Shown here: positions 23,911-37,922 of the stretch, one piece after another | How the letters are laid out: the number at the start of each line of letters is the position of its first letter | Numbering within the stretch: position 1 is the first letter of the stretch | Assembly (NCBI GenBank): GCA_036417435.1 | Contig: CM070899.1 | Location: 173,009,494 to 173,073,493 of the forward strand | Source of the DNA: Inia geoffrensis | Taxonomy: Eukaryota; Chordata; Mammalia; Artiodactyla; Iniidae | DNA: 64,000 nucleotides | Direction: 5' to 3' | Made by a program: the position numbers and the translations under genes | Notes under the pieces: generated by a model | What the model saw: the letters and a program-made list of their open reading frames with translations, nothing else | What the model was told of the DNA's origin: nothing | Databases searched by the model: none

Positions 23911-24216
23911 AGGCATACCTCAGAGATACTGTGTTTTCGGTTCCAGACTACCAAAATAAAACGAATATTGCAATAAAGCAAGTCACACAATTCCTTTTGG
24001 TTTCCCAGTGCATATAAACATTATGTTTAGGCTATACTGCAGTCTATTAAATGTGCAATAGCATTATGTCTGAAAAACAATGTACATATCTTAATTTAAA
24101 AATACTTTATTGCTAAAAATTGCTAACTATCATCTGATAGCGCAGGGTTGCCACAAACCTTCAATTTGTAAAACACGAAATATCTGCAAAGTACAATAAA
24201 ATGAGGTTATGCCTAT
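23911..24216 (+). mobile_element. Tigger1 DNA transposon, internally deleted
   Basis: The left end 'caggcatacctcagagat' and right end 'gaggttatgcctatat' are the inverted ends of Tigger1 next to TA dinucleotides. The left arm runs to 'ctaactatcatctgatagcg' and then jumps to the right arm 'cagggttgccacaaacc', so the transposase gene is missing. It is a non-autonomous, ancient copy. Confidence 0.85.
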
Positions 24217-24559
24217 ATAAAATACATTATATCTATCTTTAGATTCACCTTAGAAGTTGAGCGTTCCTTTTTTTTAAACTTCTTTTTAAACTTTCATAGA
24301 CCTTGGTCTTTTTCTGTCAGTTATTTCTTGTTTTATCCAGAATTAAGAATGAATGGAATATGATTTTAATCGTAGTTCATTTTCAGAACCAAAAACAATG
24401 ACATTTTAACTTAATTTCATTATCTCATCATTTCTCATTGGTGAATTTCATGGTATCATTTTGAGCACTGATATCCAATTTGTATGTCATCGTTATTGTT
24501 CTTCACTATCTGATGTCTCCTGTTAGTATTCTGCTCTTAATTCTGTTCTTTTTGCTAGG

Positions 24560-24855
24560 TTCAAACACACCAAATTTAAACTTACCACTGTCTGCTCCCT
24601 GTTTTCCAGAACCCGCTTTATTTATACCTTCAAATGGTTCAGACTTCTGATCAAATGTCACTCCTCAGAGAGCCCTTTCCTTCCCTGACCACTCTTATCT
24701 CCCCAACATTCAGTCTTTATGTCTTAACCCTTTGTTTTTCTGAGTAACGTTTATCACTACCTGTAATCATATGATAAATTTGTTTACTTGTTATCTGTTT
24801 CAATAGAAATAAACTTCTTGAGGCATGAACTTTGTCTTATTCGCTGTTGTATCCC
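24560..24855 (+). mobile_element. L2 LINE 3' end
   Basis: The order 'caaatgtcactcctcagaga', 'ccttccctgaccactctt', 'aacgtttatcactacctgta', 'gaggcatgaactttgtctta', 'gttgtatccccatta' is the 3' part of L2 in sense orientation. Confidence 0.75.
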
Positions 24856-25069
24856 CATTACGAAAGCTTTTGTTCAATTTTTTGTTTTGTTTTTCAAACA
24901 TAAAAATTTTATATCGAAGTAACACATACATATTCTTTTTAAAAAGTTATATAATGCTAAAGTCTGAAAATGATGTGTGTTCGTCAGATCTCTTTAATCT
25001 CTTAACATTTTTCCTAGCATATACTTCCACATTTCTGGATAATATACGTATGTGGAAATTTTAACCACT

Positions 25070-28000
25070 GTATTTTTTTTTTAATAATTGAGATATAATC
25101 AACATATAACATTATATTTGTTATCCCAGTATAGTATTTTGGCTTAATCCACGCTCTATCTTTTCATTTTTGTGACTATAAAGTTTTGTTACTACTGAGC
25201 CACAATGTGCTGTAATTATGTTTCCCTTTTTTCTACAGCTTTTTCCCCACTAGAGTAAATAATCATATCTCATTGCCTTAGTTTTTTTTTTTTTTTTTTT
25301 TTTTTTTGCGGTATGTGGGCCTCACCGCTGCGGCCTCTCCCGCCGCCCGCGTCCCCTGCATGTGCAGGCGGACTCCCAGCCACTGCGCCACCAGGGAAGC
25401 CCCTGCCTTAGTTTTCTTTGTACATTTGGCTAAGTCATTTCGTGCCATCCAAAAGCTCTCTGTACAGTTTACACACATCACACCTATCAGATGATTTATC
25501 CTTCCTACCCGCCCTCTCAGTATTCCACCCTGCTCCAAATTGGACCTGTTTTTCCTCTGTGCCCGCCACACAGCTGTTCTGGACTTGTCCTTGCTATCTA
25601 TCATTCTAGGAATTTCCTTTGTTTTTCTGTTTTATTAGAACTTACGTTTTTCTTGCTTTACTCTTACGTTGATGAAGTACATCCTTCAGAAATTTACTGC
25701 AAAGTTGCCCAAAGTGGTCATATTTTTTGTGATTCCAAATATCTGAAGATATATTGGTCTGTCCTCACTTGTGATTTATAATTGGGCTGGATATAGTTAA
25801 GTTGAAAACGTTTCTTTCAGAATTTTGAAGATACTGTCATTGTCCTCCAGCTTCCAGTGTTGTTGTTAAGACCAGTATCATTCTTTTCTGATTTTTTCCC
25901 TCTCTTTGTAGTAGATATTAGAATTTTCCATTTATCCCTGGTATTTTTAAATTTGAAAGAGGTGTGCCTTGTTGTGTCTTCATTCATTGGACCTTTTCAA
26001 CACAAAGTTGCACCTTTTTCCATTGTAGGAATTCTTTCCTTCCTTCATCCCTCCCTCCCTCCCTCCCTTCCTTTCTTAAATTTAGGATTTCTTCCTCTAC
26101 TTTTCTGGAAATCTTATTGGTCATATGGCACTAAACTGATTATCAATTATCCTTTTCCATTTTTCTGGCTCTTTTTTTTTGAGTTCTGGGATATTTCCTT
26201 TGTCTTCCAATCCTATTGACTATTTTCAGCTATCATAATTCTAGTTTATAAAAACTTTTTATTTGCTACATTTTTTCATTCTTGTGGCGTTGCTTCATAA
26301 TGTTATGTCTTCTAAGTGTCTTAGGTTTTTTTTTGTTTGTTTCTATTTATTTTTATATTAGCCCTTCACACTGGAAGCTTTCCCCATAGATCTGTTATAA
26401 GTAATTCCATGCATGAATATACCACAGTTGTCTATTCATTTGCATCATGATGAGTTATAATATTGTGAAACTGTTAGATTGTTTTCTAAAGTGGTTATAC
26501 CATTTTTATACTTTCACCAGCAACATTTGAGGCTTCGTTGCCAATATTTTAATTTTAGCTATTCTGTTGGATGTGTACTGTTATTATCTCATTTTGGTTT
26601 TAATTTGCATTTCTGTGATGATTTTGGGGTGTTAAACACTTCTTCATGTGCTAATTCGCCATTTGTATATCTTCCTTTGCAAAATGTTCATATCCTTTGC
26701 CAGTTTTTTTTGGGGGGGGGAGTCAAAAAAGTTATTCTTTATAATTATTTCTATATCCCGGAATTGAGTCTTTTGTCAGATACGTTTTGTGAATATACCC
26801 CCATCCCCACCCCCAGCCTGTGGCTTCCCTATTCATTTTATTAATAGCGATTTTTGCTGAGTGGAAATTTTTGGTTTTGGTGAAGTCTTAATTTCTCTCT
26901 ATATTATTTTTCTTTAATGGCTGTTACTTTCTGTGTCCTGTTCCTTTCATCTAGAAGCTTTAGCTTTTATGCTTAGGTCTGTGAGCCATCTCAGATTATT
27001 TTGAGGTTATGATGTGAATAGGGGTTGGGCTTCATTATTTTTTTACATGGATATCTGCTTGTCCCAGTATAATTTACTGAAGACTTTTCTTTACCAATGA
27101 ATTACTTTGGAGTCTTTGTTGAAACTCAGATGATTCTTATCTCTAGACTTTCTCTTCTCTTGCAGTGACTTCATGTTAAATTTTAAAGGTGGTGTCAGTC
27201 CCGTCTTTGTTTTGTTAAATCTTTTCAAAGAAAAGATTTTAATTTTCTCTGTTTTCTAATTTACTAATTCTTGTTGTTTATTTCCTTCCATATGCTTACT
27301 TTGAGTCTGCTTTACTCCCCTCCCCTCAGCTTCTTAAGGGTTAGCTGGGTGTCATTGTTTTTGTTTCTTTTTCCTTTCATATATAAACAGCTGTAAATGT
27401 TCCTCTTAAGTACTACCTTAGCTTTATTCCATGGATTTTAATATATTGTATTTCATTCAGTTGGAAACATTTAAAAAATTTTTTCTTTTTAATTTCTTCT
27501 TTGAACTATGTCTTATTTATGAGTGTTGTTACAGTTTCCACATACTTGTTTTTCTTGATAGGTTATTTTTGGTTCCAAATTTAATTCCATTGTGGTCAGA
27601 AACATGCTCTGTAAGCTTTCCTTTTTTTCTTCCCCCCAAATTTATTGAGACTTTCTATAGTTCATCTAAATGGTCTGTTTTGGTGCATATACCATTTGCG
27701 CTTGAAAAGAATGTACATTCTGCATTTGTCTGCAATGTTCTATGAATGTTTATTAGGTTAAGGTGGTTGTTAATTTTGTTTAGATATTTTATATCTTTAT
27801 GTGTATCTCTTATAGAGAGCATATGTTGGGATCTTGTTTATTTTGTCTAGTGTGAAATTCTCTCCCTTTTAACTGGAAAGTTTATCCAATTTATTAGTGT
27901 GCTTAGATTTATGGCATGGTGAAATTTTAAGGTATACTGTTTTACCATTTGTTTTCTGTTTGTCCCATCTGTGTGTGTTTTGTTATTACTCTATTCTTCC

Positions 28001-28480
28001 TTTCCCACTTTCTTTTGGGTTGACTGTTAATTTTTTTAAGAATTCTATTTTAATTTATTTATTGACTTTTTAAGCAGTTCCTTTTCACATTGTTTTTATG
28101 GTTCTTCTAGGGATCGCAACATGTGTTCTTACCTTTTTGCAGTCTACTTAGAGTTAATAATGTAACACTTGTAAAGTGTAAGAACCTTGAAACTGTATAT
28201 GTAATTGCATACTCTCCTCCCTTGTCATTTATAACCATACAGCTTACATGTTATTTGTATTGTATCTACATATGTTATAAACTGCACAATACAGTGTTAT
28301 AATTTTTGCCGTAGACAATCACATGTTCTTTAAAGTTTTAAGAGAGGGTAAAATTTTCTCCTATATTTACCCACATTACTATTTTTCATGTTTTGAATTT
28401 CCATCTTGTGAATTTCCTTTCAAGCTGAAGAACTCTACCATTTTTGTAGTGTGGTTTTGCAGGTAAATGAATTCTCTTAG
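25070..28480 (-). mobile_element. Old antisense L1 sequence (several fragments)
   Basis: A 3' end piece at 25070-25260 ('ttgagatataatcaacatat'), an ORF2 piece at about 25610-26230 ('gtcattgtcctccagcttcc'), and a long stretch at about 26380-28480 ('ttttaatttgcatttctgtg', 'ctttattccatggattttaa') all read as reversed, diverged L1. Long open frames in this stretch are T-rich chance frames. A CT-rich simple repeat lies at 26036-26074. Confidence 0.7.
25286..25403 (-). mobile_element. CHR-type SINE with internal deletion
   Basis: The T run and 3' part up to 'cctctcccgccgc' join directly to 'ccgcgtcccctgcatg', losing about 90 bp of the middle. Perfect 12 bp duplications 'tgccttagtttt' lie at 25274-25285 and 25404-25415, so it is one insertion. 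Confidence 0.95.
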
Positions 28481-28484
28481 TTTT

Positions 28485-31400
28485 CTTTTATCTGAAAATG
28501 TCTTTTTTTCCCTTCATTCCTGAAGTGTATTTTTGCTGAAAATAGCATCTTGGGTTGATTTTTTTTTTTTTTTTAACTTCATAGGCCTGTAATCTCTTTA
28601 TCTGTAAAATATGCAAGGTGGCCCAGGTCAGTAGTTTTGTGCATTTCTGGAGACCTGGGTTCCTCAAAGTTGCCATATAGGTAACACATTTGTTGATGAA
28701 GAAGTGGGAGAGAAGGAGTAGATCTCACGTTCTGCAGTCTCTTCTAAGCTGTGATATTTTATGATTCTATAATTAGTATAATATAAGACAGAGTTTTTTA
28801 TAGCTCTCCTTTTTCTTTCTTTTTGTTCTCTCCAAGAGGCAGACTGCTCCTCGTTGCTGTCCAGGCTTTCAGGTCTCAGGTTGTGACATCATATCCTCTG
28901 ACATTTTACTACCTACCTATTGCAATAATGCAAACTTATTTTCTGTAAATGCAGTATTTCAAATTTTAAGTCACCAGATTTGGCATAGGGCATTTTTATT
29001 TGTTTAGTTATATAGTTGTTTACATACTCTGTGTTCACATAGGGCTTGTTCTCATTATATAACAATTTTAGTGCAGGTATTATGTATCTAGAAGGTAGCA
29101 ATCCCTATTTCATGATATTTGGGTGGCTATCTTATATCTCAAAATTAAAAGTTAGTCATTTTGTCATACATTTTAACAATATCCAATTTTAACATGATAA
29201 AATAAATGTTAACATACTATTTCACAGTTTATTAACACTGCCAATATTTAGTGCTTCTATAATGCTTTTCTCATGTGAGTCTGTTTTCATTGTTTGGTAT
29301 TCTGTACTAAAACTACAAATTCTATTTGTTTGGTATCTGTGCTAAAACTACAAACTGAGTTTATAAAAAAATTTTTTTTAATTGGGTAAAGGGAGAAACT
29401 TTTTTTTCTTGTTTTTTTTCTTCTACTTATTTTCTTTCAAGTTCCTTTTTCATCATTTTTCTTGTTAGCCATTTAACCTGTATTTGTCTACAAGCCAGTG
29501 AGCTTACTAATTTGCTTTGTAGCTTCATCCTGTAAAGGCATGTCTTTATGCCTTCCCTAAAAAAAAAAAAAAGAAAAGAAAAGAAAAGTAAAGCCAGCTT
29601 TTAAGGAAATCCAAGAGAATAAACACCAAAACCAAGCCAATAGAGAAACTTATGTGTAAACACTTGGTCAAAATTAAACAAAAGCTCTGTGATGGGACCT
29701 TTTCCTTCATTTGATGTAAATAAACTTGCTTTGTGTTGGGCTCTGGAGATGCATCATTAGTAACACTGGAAATACTCTTCTCACACCTTTGTTATGAGGA
29801 GAGGTGCAGCTTGGTCTCCTGGAAGAGATTTCTCGTGAAATAAGATGCCCAAAGTGACCATCTCGTGGTGTGCAGACACACTTTTAAAACATTTGGATTC
29901 CTTATAACTCTGATTCTTATGGTAATGCTTAACCCAAAATTATTTAGCTATCCACAAATCATCTTAAATTGTACACACCCTGTCCCCAACACACACATTC
30001 CTACCCCTAAGCATGGTCAGCCTATTACTCTAACATCATATATTTTTTAATAATGCTATTGGTAAACATTGGGGAAAAGTAAATTTTCTATAATTACATT
30101 TGTGAAGTCCATTCTAAATAAAGAATTTAGTATTATCCATGTTATAGTTTGCCCTCTTTAAGGTTAACTGAGAAATAACTGTTTCAATCCGTCAACTAAA
30201 TATTTTGTTTTCATGGAGAGTAATTTGAAGAGTTGGAAGTTAAGAATATATGGCTTAGATATACATATTGAGGAGCAGCTGAAGTTGTAAAAGTATACAA
30301 TTGTATAATTTTCTCCTCATAACTTTAGAAATTTCAATTTTAGTGAAATGGAAATCTCTGCTTCCTGCTCTGTAAATAAAAATGATGTTAAAACGTTTCA
30401 TGTTTTTCTCAGTGGCAACAATTCACAATTTTACCTTTGGCATAAAGCATTTCTCACCTTAATTTGAGACTGACTTGAACCATAACTGATATATTTTGAA
30501 AGTTTCTTTTTAACCTATTAGATAAATACATAATAAAACCATCTTTCCACATCTGCTTTAGTTAATTATGACAGGCAAAGGAAATTGTTTTTGTCAAAGC
30601 TACTCTATAGGAAATCACTCTAACAGTTACATAGCTTAGTTGATCTTTTGTGTTACAGTACATAAGATTTGTATATGGCCTGTTGATTATGCCCAGCCAG
30701 AAAGACAGCAGTACAGAACAAGCACCCCTGTGTCATGTTTTTCAAGCATGAGGGCCCCCTTTTAACATCAAGTAATATGCACTACTGTGTGATTGTAGTT
30801 GTGCTTTTGGTATGTATTGATGTGAACATTTGATAGAGCACTGTGATTCAATAATACCTTCAAGAAACTTCATACTTGATTAATCTAGACACCACTTGGG
30901 GACATTTAAAGCAACATTAATTTTATTTTCAATAAAAGGAGAATATGTGTCACTTTCCGTATTTTTCTCATTGTTCCTTGAATAGGTAAAAACTTTACTA
31001 ACATTTGTGAACTGAATGAAGTCTTTGGTCACTGACATACTCAAGTAACAGCTAAGTACAACAGAGGCATTTGAAAAAAGAAGGAAGAATTACAGTTGTG
31101 CACAGAGTACAAATAGCTTTTATTTTGTACTTGGTTTTTTAGTAAATGCTCTTTGAACTTGACTACTCTTATTGTATAGATAATGTTAAAGACAGTTTTC
31201 AAAGAAAAGATTTAAAATAAACTTCTGTTTATTTCACGCTTTTAAGCACTTAGCTGTTCATTTACTGTTACTTTTTTATATAAACTCAATTTTAACATCA
31301 GAAGATAGGCCTCAGTTTACCTGAAGGATAGATATACATACTTCATCCTAAGACAGAGTTGAAATTTTGTGTTTTGTCTTAATTCCTAGAATTGCCTATC

Positions 31401-33196
31401 AATGAGGAGGAAAAGTCACCTTAAAAAACCTTAAGTTAATCAAACATTTGAAACTTTAATGAAATTCATACTCTATCAACATTCAGGGTTTGTCATTCCT
31501 GACTTAGTTTAAACTGGGGACCAATCTTTCAAAATGATGCATTATTTATGAGTTTTACCATCACAGGCCTTCAGTACTGTGATCATCATTATAATACAAA
31601 TGTGAAGCCAGGGGCAGGCACGTTTGAAAATGGCCCTGGTGTTCACCTGAGTTCAACAATGATGGTACTACCTGGTACTATCTTTCCATTCCCTCCTCCC
31701 AGCAGGAGTATCTGCACCCAGGTTGAGATTACCTTTATACTAGTGGCTTCCTTCTCAAGCCGCTGGGACCACGTGGTCTCCAGATCCTGGGTAGGTGGAA
31801 TTTCCAGCTGTCACCAAAATTTAGAATGTTTGTTCCTCCACTGGTAAGAGTGCTCTCATTCTTACACTGTAAGAGACAGAAACAGGGCAACACTTCGATT
31901 GGCTCCATTAGAAATTAGGGGATACAAATCAAAAGAGTCAGAAAGAGAGAATGATACTGAGTTATAATAAGCAAACAAGTTTCCTTTTTTTACAAAGTAG
32001 CTCCTGCCATAGTGAAAATGGCCCTTCCAGAGGACCATGTCATTTGTCCTGCATTAATATAGACAGTGCCTACAGCATGCAGGTCATGAGAAGATAGAAA
32101 GATGGTTTGTCATATAAGAACTTGTCTGTGAACTATGGCTCCTCTTTTTGACTGATGCAATATTGATACTTTAGGAATATCAGCTGATATTTGATTAGAT
32201 GTATAATCAGAATTTTGATATTCATCACAGGTTAACAAGAGCAGCAGGGATCTGGTATGAAATGTGTCAAATTCACTACAAATCAGTTGATTATGTGTAG
32301 AGGTTCTTATGGTGACCTCCTTGCATACCCTGCTGAATTTCACTAGTACTTTTTAAGCATTCTGTCCTGGGGAAGAGGAGTTTTCAATATATTCTGTATA
32401 GTTTAAAATCTAGACAAGATGACCTCTGAGTTCTAAGGATGTTTCAAAATATCTACCAAGTAACAGAATAATTAGATGGGCCTTAAAAATCCTTATGAAA
32501 GAAATGATACTTTTAGCCCATGGCACCAGAGGAGGGAACTGAAGAGGTTTTTGTTGTATACAAAGAGTGGAAACAGTATCTGCTCAAAAGAGTTATAAAA
32601 CCCAGATTGAAAAAGCCTTGAAGACTATGTAATTGTTTATTTATCTGTAAATTAATGGAAGGAATGAAAACTGGTTGAAATTATGTGTCTTATTATTGAC
32701 AGGGAAAACTCTTTAGTTTTATGTTTTCAATTGTATTTTAAAGTGAAAAGAAAAAATCTTGGTACATTTAGGTAGGAAAACATCTGGCTGTAAAAACAAC
32801 TTGATAAAAAGCTAATGTGATGGGTAGAGAGGGCAAGCAGGTGTGTAAAACACTTTTTTTTTACTTACATTTTAAGTCATAATGTCTCATCAAGTTTAGT
32901 ATTTGGGTTTTTTCCCCCCAAATTCAGCGAAAGTGACAAAGTTCTCTTGTGCCTCCCTCTTATCCATGTCCCTCATTCTTTTATAAGAGTTAGATAGAGA
33001 ACGTCATAATAGATTGCCTCACTTAAGGCAAGTAGCCTTGACATCATGAAGTTCTCTTTATTTCTGGTATCTTATTCCAGGAGTAAATATCCAGTGAATG
33101 ATTCTCATTAGAGGGCTAACTGATAATCATTGTTGAAAGCATGTAATTGAAGTATGCAGCAGTGTTAAATGCTTATGGTTTGCTTTCTTTTTGTAG
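28485..33196. other. ARL5B intron 1, 3' part: mostly unassigned
   Basis: About 4.7 kb free of SINEs and recognisable young L1. An A-rich (AAAAG) simple repeat lies at 29560-29590. No exon is supported. Confidence 0.5.
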
Positions 33197-33257
33197 AACA
33201 CAAAGTAATTATAGTGGGACTGGATAACGCAGGGAAAACCACCATTCTTTATCAATT
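33197..33257 (+). CDS. ARL5B: ARL5B exon 2: P-loop
   Basis: After TTTTTGTAG, this 61 nt exon encodes the rest of Glu16 to the first two bases of Phe36. It carries G1, GLDNAGKT at residues 23-30, which binds the nucleotide phosphates, with Lys29 and Thr30 in the catalytic positions. The donor is TT|GTAAGT. The split Phe codon (TT + C from exon 3) restores Y-Q-F-L-M-N-E, the ARL5B sequence. Confidence 0.97.
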
Positions 33258-34835
33258 GTAAGTATGGGTGTTTATTTAAACAGTTTTTATTATTTTTGTT
33301 ATTGGAGCTAATTTGTATCATTAATAAGAATGAGATACCATTATAATATAATGGAAAAACTTAAACACATGGTTTTGTGTTTTACCAAACACAGAATTTA
33401 TTAAAAAGTGAGGTAAACTGCTGTATGTTTGCTACAGTCAAAAACACTCATCTTTTTCCATCCTTGAAAGAAAGAATTAATATTAAGCTAAAAATAAATG
33501 AAACACACATTCTAGTGCTGGAAGGAAGGAATAAAGTACATTTCGCTTAGTTCTTCCCCCTCTGAAGTCCATGTAAATAGACTGATATCAATCTAGGAAG
33601 CTATTGCTACTCTCCTGACTAATAGTTCTGGAATTCTTTAACATACCCAGACTTGTCAAATCAAAAGAAATGAAGATTGCCCCTGAAAATATTGCTTTGG
33701 TAGCTTGCAACAGGGAGAGGCTTGAGACTTTCAGAGAAATACATTAATACTTTAAGGAAATTTTTGAACAGCCACTTGTCAGACAACCTCCCATTGTCCT
33801 TTCAGTGCCAATGAAATGATCCTTGTTAAACAGTGGAAATGGATCTATGTCCCAGGCATTTAACAAATAGTTATGAAATACAGTGCTCCACTATGTACTT
33901 CTTATCTCTTCCCACCTCATCTGAAGTACATCAGCTGGCAGCTCTCCAGAAATACTTCACTTAAGCAGTGCTTAATGTTTTTTTCAGCTACTCTGCTAAA
34001 AAGCCACGAACTTATGGCTTGTTGTTTCAGAGTTGAATAACTACTCGTTTTTCTTTAAAACACTCATTCATTGGCCATTATGTAATTTAATATGACACAG
34101 CCTTTGGACATTAGAAATGAACATTTCAGAGACCTGTCATCGTTGTTGAAATAATTTTGCACACAGCTTCAAAAATACATATATTAAACCCAAGGGAGAG
34201 TAGCAGGCTTCTTCCAACATAGTACTGATATGTTATAGGCAAATATGTATTTGTCGAATTAATTAATGTAGCTTAACCAATGATTATGATAATACATGTG
34301 ATATGAGCATCAGTGTTCTAAATAAATTTTCATTTGCCCGTAGACTGTAGTTTTGGTTAATAGGCATGCACTGATTTTTATGGTTGAGCTAAGTGTCTTT
34401 TCTCACATAGACAGTCTTTAAAATGATAGCCTACTATTCAGTGGTTACTGCTTTGCAAGTGTTGATGACACAGTCACCTGGAAACTTGCTCTTTCAGGAT
34501 GGGGGATTGGTTCTGCTCTAACCGATAACAGGGCATGGGGTTATTGGCATTTTGGCCACGAAAATGCAGACTCACACCACACAGTTCCCTTCTGTCCAGA
34601 TCAAGCCTGTAGTTTATTCCATTAAAAGAACAAAAAAACTGCCTTTCTTCAGGAGTTGTTCTTTGTCTAGGTATTTGTTTGCACAAATGTTCTCCAAGGT
34701 TATAGTTTTGTTGCTAGTGATTACCATCATTGGTGCAGGTAAGGAAGGTTGATTCGTATAAAAATACAGAGATAAAAGTTGCTTCAGGTTCTCAAGGTTT
34801 ACAAAAGAGTTTTTATGGTGTCTGTCTTTTAACAG
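33258..34835. other. ARL5B intron 2
   Basis: 1.6 kb without a recognisable repeat or exon. Short open frames around 34474-34752 have no family features. Confidence 0.6.
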
Positions 34836-34983
34836 CTTAATGAATGAAGTGGTTCATACATCTCCAACCATAGGAAGCAATGTTGAAGAAATAGTTGTGA
34901 AGAACACTCATTTTCTTATGTGGGATATTGGTGGTCAAGAGTCACTGCGATCATCCTGGAACACGTATTACTCAAACACAGAG
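34836..34983 (+). CDS. ARL5B: ARL5B exon 3: switch I and switch II
   Basis: A 148 nt exon from CTTTTAACAG to GAG|GTATAC, encoding the end of Phe36 through Glu85. It includes the G2 box SPTIGSN (Thr47 coordinates magnesium) and the G3 box WDIGGQE at residues 65-71, where Gln70 is the usual catalytic glutamine of Arf-like GTPases. The segment [10 protein letters not shown] and Y-Y-S-N-T-E mark ARL5B against its paralogue ARL5A. Every key residue is intact. Confidence 0.97.
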
Positions 34984-36812
34984 GTATACTAAAGTTACTT
35001 CCAAATTTGAATGAAAAGAACTAAGGGGTAAACCCAGAAGACAGATAGGCTATACATAAGGCATAGTGACAGTTCCCTTTTAATAAGATTGTTTTTTGTA
35101 AGGAATTTGAGGTTTTCAAATAAAAGAAAAAAGGCAAGTCAGAAGAGTAATGGGAGCTATTATTAGTGGAGTGCTTACTGTTGTTAGGCTCTCTCAATTC
35201 ATCCTCAGGGCAATACTATAATATCTCCATTGTTGGAGAAAGCAGACACTAAGATAAATTATATAACCTTTCCCAACTTTATTAGAGGCCCTAGTTAGTT
35301 AGAGGAGGAATAAAATATTTTAAGCATAAGTTAATATAATTAAATAAATTTAATTTTCAAGTAACATGAATTGCACATTCAAATTTTTGGTGAGATTATA
35401 ATTAAAAAGCAAATGATTTGCAAGCCATCCCCCTAGCATGCTTTGTCACTTATTTTCATCATTGGAGTCAACCCGGGGAACAAATCTGGAATATCTTCTG
35501 TATCTGTTTTTATTTCTTCTCAGATTTTTTTTTTTAAACCATGCAGTGCTATTGAGAGAGGTTTATCTTCAGGAATACTAATGCACAATTGCATCCATAA
35601 TTTTTCTTTACAAAGAGGTACCAAACCAATTACTTTTTCTATAATGAAACCTCTTAAAATTTGAGGATTTTTTTTTTTTTTTTTTGAGTGGGATTGCGGA
35701 GGAGGTGGAAGTGTTGATGCAAGGAATTTTTGGTGAATAAGTTGCCTTTTAAAATAAAAAACATGTATTCCTCTAGATTTACATTGTAATAGCCTATGTG
35801 TATGTGTGTATATATTCCAGTGCAGTGTATGACTGGTCAAACCAGATGGCATATCATAGATAAGCAGCAGCTGTGGCAGCACTTAATTTTTTTTCTATTT
35901 GCGGGGTAGGATAGGTTGGTAGGCTAATATTTATGGTTATAGGTTAGTTTAATATATATTTCTACAGTAAAATAACGTTCTGAAACTAAAATGTGTTAGA
36001 GAGTGAGGGAAGAACAACATTTTAGCATAACTGTTGTTATTTTTTCAGAGCTCAGAATTAACCCCAAGTGTGAAAAGACCAGTTATCTTTGGTGAATAGG
36101 TCAAAGTTGGTTCTAACTGATCCGTGTATATTGATAGCATTACTAAATGGTAGTTTTTGGAAATTGTCAACACTCTAGAAGATTTCACATGGGTCCAGAA
36201 AGACATACATTGTTAGTGACGCCATTTATAAGAAATGTTCTTATAAACTGTTTCTACAAGAATATCAAAATTACTACAAAGATCCTTTGACCTTTCATGT
36301 AGCACACCAGCATGGCACATAGCATTTGCAGTCTTAGATTCCAGGTAGGGATCTTATCTATGTGGTGTTTCTCCGACCACTTTGTTCACCCTACTTATCT
36401 TGCTTCTTAAATTCTTTGCATGGAGGCATCATCCCAAAGCTGAAATGTCTCCCTTTTAATACAGCAAGTTACAGTTGTTGACTAATTTCTGACATCTTCC
36501 TCTCATTAACTTACAGAGTTACTTCCCCATATTCTGTCTATTCTGACTTTGCCATATTTCTTATATTTATCCCCTCTATTTTCTTTCCTTTTATCTCTTT
36601 CTAAGCCCTTGTTAGTTTATATTCAGGTTACTCTAGTTGTCTCTTTCCCTAATTGTAGTCATTTGAACAATCTGATTGTACCCTTCCTGTCTATTTTACT
36701 CACTCCTCCTCTATAACCCTCAAAACCATTTAATCTCATTTTTTAACTTTTTCTTCTGCATAAAATGTTCAATTTAGGGACCCTTTTGCATTGTATCTTC
36801 TTATTTTTCTTA
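34984..36812. other. ARL5B intron 3, left part
   Basis: No exon was found. A MIR-like, weakly conserved stretch may lie at about 35150-35290 ('cttactgttgttaggctctc'). The remainder is unassigned. Confidence 0.45.
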
Positions 36813-36825
36813 TCAAAGATGCTTT

Positions 36826-37034
36826 TTTTTTTTTTTTTTTTGCGGTATGCGGGCCTCTCACTGTTGTGGCCTCTCCCGTTGTGGAGCACAGGCTCCGGAC
36901 GTGCAGGCTCAGTGGCCATGGCTCACGGGCCCAGCCGCTCTGCGGCATGTGGGATCTTCCTGGACCGGGGCACGAACCCGTATCCCTTGCATCGGCAGGC
37001 GGACTCGCAACCACTGCGCTACCAGGGAAGCCCA
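36826..37034 (-). mobile_element. CHR-type SINE (tRNA-derived)
   Basis: Full reversed CHR body with perfect 12 bp duplications 'caaagatgcttt' at 36814-36825 and 37035-37046. Intronic, antisense to ARL5B. Confidence 0.95.
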
Positions 37035-37161
37035 CAAAGATGCTTTATTTTGAATGTGTAACACACCTTTTTTCATTTACACCATTACCAACAGCTTTCT
37101 CCTGTTCTGTTTGCGCTCTTTAATTTCACCTGCATCTTCTTTAGAGTATTATTAACACCCA

Positions 37162-37183
37162 AGTATATATATATATATATTTC
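37162..37183. repeat. (TA)n microsatellite
   Basis: About ten TA units in ARL5B intron 3. Confidence 0.9.
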
Positions 37184-37353
37184 TATTTAGCACATTTTTC
37201 TTGCCTTTTTATTGTTGATATTTTATTTAAAAATGTCTTATTCATTAGTTGTTTTAAAATGTGTCTCTTTTTCTTTGAAACTAACTTCTTTCTAATAGGT
37301 AGGAGACTGTCTTAAATAATTATTATTTGCTTGAATGACTACAGAGTACTTTT

Positions 37354-37565
37354 TTTTTTTTTTTTTTTTTTGCGGTACGCGAGCCCCTCACTGTTGTGGC
37401 CTCTCCTGCTGTGGAGCACAGGCTCCAGACGCGCAGGCCCAGTCGCCATGGCTCACAGGCCGAGCCGCACCGCGGCATGTGGGACCCTCCCGGACCGGGG
37501 CACGAAGCCACGTCCCCTGCATCGGCAGGGGGACTCCCAACCACTGCACCACCAGGGAAGCCCAG
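37354..37565 (-). mobile_element. CHR-type SINE (tRNA-derived)
   Basis: Full reversed CHR body with perfect 14 bp duplications 'tacagagtactttt' at 37340-37353 and 37566-37579. Confidence 0.95.
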
Positions 37566-37922
37566 TACAGAGTACTTTTAAGTTTTAGTGAAAGAATAAA
37601 TTACTGTGACTTTCTTTTTAAAAATTACTTTTTTTACCTGCATTTTACAATAAATCTTAGTACATATTAGGGCATATTGTATATTCAAACATCACCTTTT
37701 CCAGCATGCTTTTTATTTGTTGAGGTTGTGAGTTATTTTTATTAACATTTGGATTTTACTGCTTGATGTGATTCAATATAATATAAACTCTTTATGATGA
37801 AAAAGCAATGGACCATTTTATAGTGATGGTGTCATAATAGAAAGTACTTCTAGCATTTAGAGTAGTTTTGCAGAAAACTTCAATATCCCATTTAATTTTC
37901 TTTCTTTTTACATGTCTTCTAG

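Noticed and set aside
25857..26844. T-rich plus-strand frames looking like membrane proteins
   Set aside because: They are the complement of diverged L1; hydrophobicity comes from T-rich codons.
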